DNA of 51,630 nucleotides from Candidatus Azophilus lithoversatilis (lineage in GTDB: Bacteria; Pseudomonadota; Gammaproteobacteria; Pseudomonadales; Azotimanducaceae). Below are positions 36,139 through 41,828 of this stretch, one piece after another. The notes under the pieces were generated by a model. The model was not told the DNA's origin and searched no databases. It worked only from the letters and a program-made list of their open reading frames with translations. The DNA lies in the NCBI GenBank assembly GCA_028278675.1, contig JAQAJJ010000025.1:1-51630 (forward strand). Direction: 5' to 3'. The translations under genes were made by a program, and so were the position numbers. How positions within the stretch are numbered: position 1 is the stretch's first letter; every line of letters starts with the position of its first letter.

Positions 36139-37101
36139 TCACAGGAATTTCGGCCCCAGGACCTCGCTGCCGGGCTGCCATCGCAACAGGCCGTGGGTGG
36201 TGTACCTGCGCCGCTGGGAGTGGAAGTAGTTCCAGTTGACCACCAGCGTGTAGTCCCGGTCGATGAGGGTCTCCCGAGTCTCGATGCGGGCAGCCTTGCC
36301 GTAGGCGTGCATGACGCTGTAGAGATAGCGTCCGTAGGCGATGCCGTTGCCGAACAGGTCGGGGCCGTGGTATTGGTGATGGTTGTGGTCGCGGGTGCGC
36401 TCGAAGGTCGCATCGCCGTCGATCACGCCGCTGGTCCTGATGCGCACCTCCGCCCGGGTGAGATTGATCGGCCGGTAGTCCATTGCCACCCGGTTGGTGC
36501 CGACGCGCTGCTGATCCTCCGTGTACACCTCCAGTTCCCCCTCCCAGGAGCCTGCGTGCTTCGGCGGCAGCACGAAGGGCCGCTTGCCCTCCAGGCGCTC
36601 GCGCTCCAGCCAGTCGGCGACCTTCTGCTGCGTCGCCGGGTTGTCCGGGTAGTCCTGGGTGACAATGTAGAGGCCGTTGAACGTCGCGATCAAGGTGGCG
36701 CCTTCAAAGAGCAGCGAAGAATAGACCTGCATTTCCAGTTCCGGCACCACGTGATTGACGGTGCGCAGGTGGCTGTTCCAGGCCGGCGAGAAATACTCGG
36801 AATCCACCAGTGAGCCGTAGGGGCTGCCCGAGCCGATCAGGTCCGGGCCGGTGTAGATGCGGTCATTGTCGGAGTCGATGACGCCGAAGTCGAAGCGTCC
36901 GATCTCGAAGCGATTGCGCAGATGCCCCACCGCATCGAAATCGGTTTCCATCCAGTAGCGGGTTCTGCCGTCCCTGTGTTCGCTGGCGCGGGAGACGATG
37001 TTATGGCCCACGTAGGTGCCGTCGGGTTCGTACACTGAGGGTGCGCCGTGCCACTCGCCGGAGATCAGCTTCTGCCAGTTGCTCGGTTGTTTGTCGGTCA
37101 T
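36139..37101 (-). CDS. Internally duplicated 320-residue protein, unknown (lipocalin-like repeat suspected)
   Basis: The protein contains two similar halves. GEWHG at 15-19 matches GSWEG at 184-188, and YTGPDLIGSG at 83-92 matches YHGPDLFGNG at 244-253, with comparable spacing and many alternating beta-type residues. G-x-W-x-G near the start of a beta domain recalls lipocalin/calycin proteins, including CpcS/DUF3598-type proteins that bind tetrapyrroles, but this is a loose resemblance. A histidine-rich stretch (H239, H241, H242, H245) could bind metal. No signal peptide. It lies 23 bp after the chlorophyllase-like gene. Candidate tetrapyrrole carrier or Mg-removing enzyme; both are speculative. 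Confidence 0.6.
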   Translation of the reverse strand: MTDKQPSNWQKLISGEWHGAPSVYEPDGTYVGHNIVSRASEHRDGRTRYWMETDFDAVGHLRNRFEIGRFDFGVIDSDNDRIYTGPDLIGSGSPYGSLVDSEYFSPAWNSHLRTVNHVVPELEMQVYSSLLFEGATLIATFNGLYIVTQDYPDNPATQQKVADWLERERLEGKRPFVLPPKHAGSWEGELEVYTEDQQRVGTNRVAMDYRPINLTRAEVRIRTSGVIDGDATFERTRDHNHHQYHGPDLFGNGIAYGRYLYSVMHAYGKAARIETRETLIDRDYTLVVNWNYFHSQRRRYTTHGLLRWQPGSEVLGPKFL

Positions 37102-37124
37102 GGTTCAGTCCCTGTTGATTGCCC

Positions 37125-38120
37125 CTATTTCGTTTCTGCAACCGCGGCCAGCGGGTGCTGGGGATGGCACAATTGCGACAGGGCCCCTGCGGCCTCACTG
37201 TCGCCCTTGCCGATGCTCCGGCAGAAAGTGACGACCACTTCCGCCAGATAGCTGCGGATCTGTTGTTCGCTGCCCCGGGAGGTCCAGTCGAGATAGGGCC
37301 GTCCGGTGGACGAGTCCTTGGGCCAGACGAAGGCGAAGTGGTTGGCGCCCTCGACAATGAGCAGGTGCCTGCCGCCGCCGTTGCCTCGAATGCCTTCGTG
37401 AAAGGTTCGCTGGACGGTGTCGGACACAGGCTTTCCCCCGCCATCCCGGTAACGATGGCCGCTCGCCGCGATCACGCCATCACGGGTGCCGCCCATGATC
37501 AGAAGCGGCGTTTCCGGGGCCAGCGGCATGATGCTGTCCGCTGGCCACCCCAGCTTCAGGTTGCCGGCGCTGTGCGCGGCGTAGGAGAAGGCGCCGCAAA
37601 GGCCTGGAAACCAGTTGCGATTGGCGTTGATGAGCGCCATGGTCCCACCGGCCGAATGGCCGCCGAGGATCAGGTGGTCGAGATCGAGCAGTCCGGCCAG
37701 CAAGCTGTCCGAGTGCACCCGCCGCAGCTCGTCGAGCAGGGCGGGCAGCGCCGGACAGGAAGGTTCCTTGCCGTACCGGCTGCGCATCAGGGGTTCAAAC
37801 GCCACCCCGGGACTGGCGCTGACCCGATCGCCGATTTCCACGGTTATCCAGCTGTAGGTCACGGCGGCAAACCCGGCGTTGGCCAAGGCCTTGGCGATCC
37901 AGCCATAGGCCTCCAGGGAGATGTTCACCCCGGGCATCAGGATCACGACCGGAAAGGGCGCACGGGTCGCATCCGGCGGCACGAACCCGGTGTCCCGCTC
38001 CTCGAAGCTGTTCCCGTAGGCGCACGGGTAGTGGATCTTCAACGTGACGTTGTCGTAAGGCGGTTCGCGCCCCTCCACCCTCGCGGCGCGGTACACCGCT
38101 CTGACTGGGATGCGCTTCAT
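37125..38120 (-). CDS. Chlorophyllase-like alpha/beta hydrolase
   Basis: A 331-residue serine hydrolase. The oxyanion region is PFPVVILMPGVNISLEAYGW (55-74) then IAKALANAGFAAVTYSW, as in the chlorophyllase/PAF-acetylhydrolase-like group. The nucleophile elbow is GGHSAGG with Ser156, followed by a likely Asp214 (GTRDG) and His261 (GANHFAF). Plant chlorophyllase has GHSRGG in the same setting and cleaves the phytyl ester; pheophytinase does the same after Mg loss. It starts 6 bp after the RCCR-like gene, so one mRNA is expected. An esterase acting on the phytyl or methyl ester of a chlorophyll derivative is the contextual hypothesis; a general esterase is the alternative. Confidence 0.65.
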   Translation of the reverse strand: MKRIPVRAVYRAARVEGREPPYDNVTLKIHYPCAYGNSFEERDTGFVPPDATRAPFPVVILMPGVNISLEAYGWIAKALANAGFAAVTYSWITVEIGDRVSASPGVAFEPLMRSRYGKEPSCPALPALLDELRRVHSDSLLAGLLDLDHLILGGHSAGGTMALINANRNWFPGLCGAFSYAAHSAGNLKLGWPADSIMPLAPETPLLIMGGTRDGVIAASGHRYRDGGGKPVSDTVQRTFHEGIRGNGGGRHLLIVEGANHFAFVWPKDSSTGRPYLDWTSRGSEQQIRSYLAEVVVTFCRSIGKGDSEAAGALSQLCHPQHPLAAVAETK

Positions 38121-38126
38121 GGCCGG

Positions 38127-38933
38127 CTATTGCGGCCTGGGCAATACCCGCCCGCCGCCCCATAGCGCATCGGCCAGCTTCATCGTGAGCTGCTTCCCGT
38201 ACATCCCCTCGACCATCGCGTTCATGGGGTCACGCAGCGCGATCTGGCGCCGGACGTGCTCGTCCCTGGCCGCTTGGGCCGGGCGTTCGTCTTCCGGGAC
38301 GATTGCGGATTTCTCCACGTTGGCAAGCCATTGGTCAACGAGCTTTTGCGACGTATCCCGCAGTGTGCGCATGTTTTCGGGATTGTCCGGCGCCGTAAAG
38401 CAGAGGCTGGCGGCGGTCTGGGTGACGCGCATGTAGAGACTGCGGCTGATGAAGCTGGTGAGATTCGAATCGTCCTGCAGACGCAGGTGCTCCTCGTTCA
38501 ATTCATGGTAGTACTTGTCCATGTACTGGGGGTTGGCGGCCAAGTCCTTGCGCGGTATGAAGTCCATGTACCAGAACAGATCCGGAGCAGTACCGAAGGC
38601 GAGACCGAGGTTGGGGGCATCGAATTTGGCCGACAGGCTCACCGTCAGGTGCATGTTGCTGAAACCGGCCTTGGGATTGCCCACCCAGGAGAACACCAGC
38701 CAGTCGATCTCGGGGCCTGCGAAGGTGCTCAGGCTGCCGCCGGCGCCACTGCCGTCGATGGATTGGTAGGGCTGCAGATCAGCCGTGGACGGGTCCGCCT
38801 GCAGTTCGAAACGGGCCGAGACTTTCTCGAAGAGTTCACGGAGAACGCCCCACAGCGTGTCGAAGGTTGCCCGGTTGTCGATCGCGGGACGAGCTTCCAT
38901 CTCATCGATCAGCGACCGGGTGGATTTGGGCAT
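38127..38933 (-). CDS. Red chlorophyll catabolite reductase (RCCR)-like protein B
   Basis: A 268-residue soluble protein, near the length of mature plant RCCR. The central block PDLFWYMDFIPRKDLAANPQ then YMDKYYHELNEEHLRLQ (117-152), followed by FISRSLYMRVTQTAASLCF (161-179), closely follows the plant RCCR pattern (LLPRKDL, PxYxxKYY, SSSLYxR, SPTAxSV). A long C-terminal helical part ends in ARDEHVRRQIALRDPMN. Plant RCCR reduces the C15/C16 bond of red chlorophyll catabolite, the product of pheophorbide a oxygenase, using ferredoxin. The start ATG at 38933 is the first in the usable region; no strong SD is seen. It heads an operon with the chlorophyllase-like hydrolase and is divergent from the Rieske oxygenase, 64 bp apart. 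Confidence 0.75.
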   Translation of the reverse strand: MPKSTRSLIDEMEARPAIDNRATFDTLWGVLRELFEKVSARFELQADPSTADLQPYQSIDGSGAGGSLSTFAGPEIDWLVFSWVGNPKAGFSNMHLTVSLSAKFDAPNLGLAFGTAPDLFWYMDFIPRKDLAANPQYMDKYYHELNEEHLRLQDDSNLTSFISRSLYMRVTQTAASLCFTAPDNPENMRTLRDTSQKLVDQWLANVEKSAIVPEDERPAQAARDEHVRRQIALRDPMNAMVEGMYGKQLTMKLADALWGGGRVLPRPQ

Positions 38934-38997
38934 TTGAATTGAACCAGCTCGCTCTATTGATATATCTTTATGTAAAACCGAGCGGGATGCAACAACC
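38934..38997. promoter_or_regulatory. Divergent promoter region of the RCCR-like and Rieske operons
   Basis: A 64-bp spacer, AT-rich against the GC-rich surroundings. It contains the palindrome GATATATC (38960-38967) inside CTATTGATATATCTTTATG and is flanked by an imperfect CGCTC/GAGCG pair (38950s and 38980s). Both flanking genes must be controlled from here, so coregulation is likely. Confidence 0.5.
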
Positions 38998-40155
38998 ATG
39001 TTGATCAACCTTTGGTACGTCGCGGAGTGGTCCGAGAAGGTCACGGACAAGCCCGTTCGGGTTCGCCTGCTGGGACAGGATTTCGTGCTGTTCCGGGACA
39101 GCTCCAACAAGGTCCATTGCTTGCACGATGTGTGCCTGCACCGCGGCGGCTCCCTCTCCGGCGGCTGGACCCGGGGTGACTGCATCGCCTGCCCCTATCA
39201 CGGCTGGCGTTACGACGGCGAAGGCCGGGTGACGCTGGTGCCCTCCGAGGGGGCCGAGTTTCAGCCGCCCCAGCGGGCCCGGATCGATGCCTACCCAACC
39301 GCCGAGCGCTACGGCATGATCTGGGTGTTTCTGGGGGATGCGCCGGAAGAGGAGCGCTTTCCGCTGCCCGAGTTCCCCGAGTACGACGACCCCAGCTGGA
39401 AGCGGCTCAACGACAACTGGCAGTGGAAGGCGGATGCGGCGCGCATCGTCGAGAACGGCATCGACATCGCCCACACCTCCTTCGTGCATCCGTCGTTCGG
39501 CATGGAGGCGACCGCCCGGGAAAACCAGATCCTGTCGGTGGAGAACAACGAGTACTGGGGCAAATCGGAGAACGTCCAATACCCGCCCCAGTTCAAGGAC
39601 AATTGGCTGCGCCGCCGCATGCGCAAGGAGCGCCAGCCCACCGTCACGACCCCGGAGTGGTTCCTCAACGGCCTGGTCGCCCGCATCCGCGTGGACATCA
39701 ACGACCGCATGTCGATCATCATGTTCGATTGCAATACGCCCATTGACGAGAACAACACCCGCACGTTCGCGATCCAGTTGCGCAACTTCTTCAAGCACGA
39801 TTTCTTCGACAGGGGTTCGCGCAAGCGCCTGCTGAAGATCTTTGCCGAGGACACGGCCATCCTGGAACGGGTGGCGCCCGTCCATTTGGCCTCGGACTTA
39901 AGCAACGAGCTTTCGGTCAAGGACGACCGCTTCATGAGCAGCTTTCGCAACGCCCGCCGGGCGCTGATCGAACGCAAGGGCTGGCGCATCGACGTCGGCC
40001 ACATGGCGCAACTGCGCGGCGAGAAGGTTCTGGCCATTCCCTCGCCGCAGCGGCGCCTGCATCCGGACATCCAGTGGGTCATGGACAGTGTGCCCCTAAT
40101 TGCGCCCACCGGCCGCGCGGTCGAGGAACCGCTCGCGGATGGCGAGGTTGCCTGA
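38998..40155 (+). CDS. Rieske non-haem-iron oxygenase, candidate macrocycle-opening enzyme (PAO-like role)
   Basis: A 385-residue oxygenase alpha subunit. The Rieske [2Fe-2S] ligands are Cys46-x-His48 and Cys65-x2-His68 (CLHRGG, CPYHGW). The mononuclear iron site is D156-IA-H159-TSFV-H164. It is of the single-component, VanA/PAO-type size and needs an external reductase. Plant pheophorbide a oxygenase has in addition a C-terminal CxxC motif and membrane helix, which I do not see here. No reductase gene is adjacent. The position, divergent to an RCCR-like gene and upstream of a chlorophyll b reductase-like SDR, is what points to a tetrapyrrole substrate; another aromatic substrate is possible. 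Confidence 0.85.
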   Translation: MLINLWYVAEWSEKVTDKPVRVRLLGQDFVLFRDSSNKVHCLHDVCLHRGGSLSGGWTRGDCIACPYHGWRYDGEGRVTLVPSEGAEFQPPQRARIDAYPTAERYGMIWVFLGDAPEEERFPLPEFPEYDDPSWKRLNDNWQWKADAARIVENGIDIAHTSFVHPSFGMEATARENQILSVENNEYWGKSENVQYPPQFKDNWLRRRMRKERQPTVTTPEWFLNGLVARIRVDINDRMSIIMFDCNTPIDENNTRTFAIQLRNFFKHDFFDRGSRKRLLKIFAEDTAILERVAPVHLASDLSNELSVKDDRFMSSFRNARRALIERKGWRIDVGHMAQLRGEKVLAIPSPQRRLHPDIQWVMDSVPLIAPTGRAVEEPLADGEVA

Positions 40156-40201
40156 TTCGCGTCACGCAGGTGAACGCCCTGCAGAAAACGGAGGAAGCCC
40201 G

Positions 40202-41011
40202 ATGCCGGACAGCAGGACCGTCGTCGTCACCGGCAGCACCCGAGGCATAGGGCTGGGGCTCGCGGAGCAGTTTCTGCGGCGCGGCTGCCGGGTGGTGGTC
40301 AGCGGAAGGTCCCCGGAGGTGGTCAGCCGCGTGGCCGACCGGTTGAGCGCCGGCGCCGATGCGCCCCGGGTTGCCGGATGCGCCTGCGACATCACCAGCG
40401 CATTGGACCTGCAGGTGCTTTGGGACTTCGCCATCGACAGGTTCGGCCGAGTCGATGTCTGGATCAACAACGCCGGCATCAGCATCACCAGGGCCCCGCT
40501 TTGGGAACAGCCGGTGGCCGATATCCAAGCCATCGTCAAGACCAATCTCACCGGTGCGCTGCTGGCCGGCAAGGTGGTCATGGCGGGCATGAAGGAGCAG
40601 GGCGGCGGCCAGATCTGGAACATGGAAGGCTTCGGCAGCAATGGCATGACCAGCCCAGGGCTCGCCGCCTACGGCGCAACCAAGCGCGCCGTCAACTATC
40701 TCCACAAGGCACTGCGCAAGGATGCCGCCGGAACCGGCATCCGGATCGGCACCCTCAGCCCCGGCATCGTGGTCACCGACCTCCTGATCGGCGACTACGA
40801 CACCGCCACCGAGGAGTGGCGCAAGGCCAAAAGGCTGTTCAACATTCTCGGCGATACCGTGGAGACCGTGACACCCTTCCTGGTCGATGGTGTGCTCAAC
40901 GCGACAAGGGACGGCGCGAGGGTCGCCTGGCTGACCGGCGGCAAGGCATTGCGCCGGTTTCTGACCGCACGGTTCAACAAGCGCGACCTGTTCGCGGACC
41001 TTGGCATCTGA
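40202..41011 (+). CDS. Chlorophyll b reductase (NOL/NYC1)-like short-chain dehydrogenase
   Basis: A 269-residue SDR. NADPH motif TGSTRGIG (10-17), NNAG (89-92), Ser146 in NMEGFGSNG, Tyr157 and Lys161 in AYGATKRAV, so the catalytic set is complete. Beyond general SDR features it follows plant NOL/NYC1: SRSPE after the second strand, ACDI, VWINNAG, NMEGFGS against plant NMDGAGS, LSPGIVVTDLLI against LSPGMVTTDLLM, and the C-terminal pattern RLFNILGD, then ETV, FLV and a basic-aromatic end. Plant NOL and NYC1 reduce the C7 formyl group of chlorophyll b to 7-hydroxymethyl chlorophyll a. GGAGG precedes the ATG. It is 46 bp after the Rieske gene. Confidence 0.75.
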   Translation: MPDSRTVVVTGSTRGIGLGLAEQFLRRGCRVVVSGRSPEVVSRVADRLSAGADAPRVAGCACDITSALDLQVLWDFAIDRFGRVDVWINNAGISITRAPLWEQPVADIQAIVKTNLTGALLAGKVVMAGMKEQGGGQIWNMEGFGSNGMTSPGLAAYGATKRAVNYLHKALRKDAAGTGIRIGTLSPGIVVTDLLIGDYDTATEEWRKAKRLFNILGDTVETVTPFLVDGVLNATRDGARVAWLTGGKALRRFLTARFNKRDLFADLGI

Positions 41012-41034
41012 GGCTTCCCGCGCAGGACACTGGG

Positions 41035-41811
41035 ATGGACAACTACCAACTCGCCCGCCGGGCTCGTATCGGCGTGCTCATCCCGTCCACCAACACCGGC
41101 GTGGAGTACGATCTGCAGAAGTTTGCGCTCGACGGCGTGACCTGGCATCCGTCGCGGTTCTGGATCGAACTCAGGAACTGGGCCGACGAAAACACCCGCA
41201 CCGGCGAGGGGATGGACAGCGTGTTTGAGCGCTTCCTGGAACTGATGCGCAAAGAGCTGCCCGGTGCCATCGAACGCGTGGTCAGCGCCGACATCACCCA
41301 CCTGATGCTGGGCATGTCGGCGGAGACCTTCTGGGGAGGCCTGGCCGGCAATGCCGAGTTCGAGCAGGGCATCCGCGACCAGATCGGCGATCTCGGCCTG
41401 AGCACCGGCGCCGGCGCCACTCGCGACTCCCTCAACGCGTTTGGCGCCCGATCGATCGCGGTGATCACCCCCTATCCGCCGGTGGGCGACGACAACGTGC
41501 GCCGTTTCTTCGGCGAGATCGGCTTTGCCGTCAAGGGCATCGCCGGGCTCTGCCGGCCTTCGGCCACCGCCATCGCCGAGACGACCATTGAAGACGTGAT
41601 GGATGCGGTTCGGCGGGTGGACGCCGACGATGTCGATGCGATCGTGCAATGCGGCACCAATCTGTCCGCGGTGGACATCTTCCCCACCTTGGAACTGTGG
41701 CTGCGCAAGCCGCTGATCCCCATCAACGTCGCCTGCATCTGGCACGCGCTTCGAGCCTGCGGCGTGAACGATCGGATCACCGGCAAGGGCAGGCTGCTGG
41801 AAGAGTTCTGA
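41035..41811 (+). CDS. Asp/Glu-racemase superfamily enzyme, single-Cys (arylmalonate-decarboxylase-like)
   Basis: A 258-residue protein with PSTNTGVEY (17-25), LGMSAETFW (92-100), TPYPPVGDDNV and VQCGTNLS with Cys206. The first catalytic position is Ser95, not Cys, as in arylmalonate decarboxylase (GTS ... CGG), whereas maleate isomerases carry two cysteines. It is therefore more likely a decarboxylase or other single-base enzyme than a maleate isomerase. It lies 23 bp after the SDR gene. The paralogue at 35267 sits at the end of the opposite operon with Ala206. Confidence 0.78.
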   Translation: MDNYQLARRARIGVLIPSTNTGVEYDLQKFALDGVTWHPSRFWIELRNWADENTRTGEGMDSVFERFLELMRKELPGAIERVVSADITHLMLGMSAETFWGGLAGNAEFEQGIRDQIGDLGLSTGAGATRDSLNAFGARSIAVITPYPPVGDDNVRRFFGEIGFAVKGIAGLCRPSATAIAETTIEDVMDAVRRVDADDVDAIVQCGTNLSAVDIFPTLELWLRKPLIPINVACIWHALRACGVNDRITGKGRLLEEF

Positions 41812-41828
41812 GCGCCAGGTCCAAGGCT

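Noticed and set aside
25265-41811. Nicotinate (nic) pathway for the flavin monooxygenase, amidohydrolase and racemase-family genes
   Set aside because: No ring-opening NicX dioxygenase is present, the racemase-family proteins lack the two cysteines of maleate isomerase, and RCCR/NOL-like genes would be unexplained. It stays a partial analogy for the last steps.
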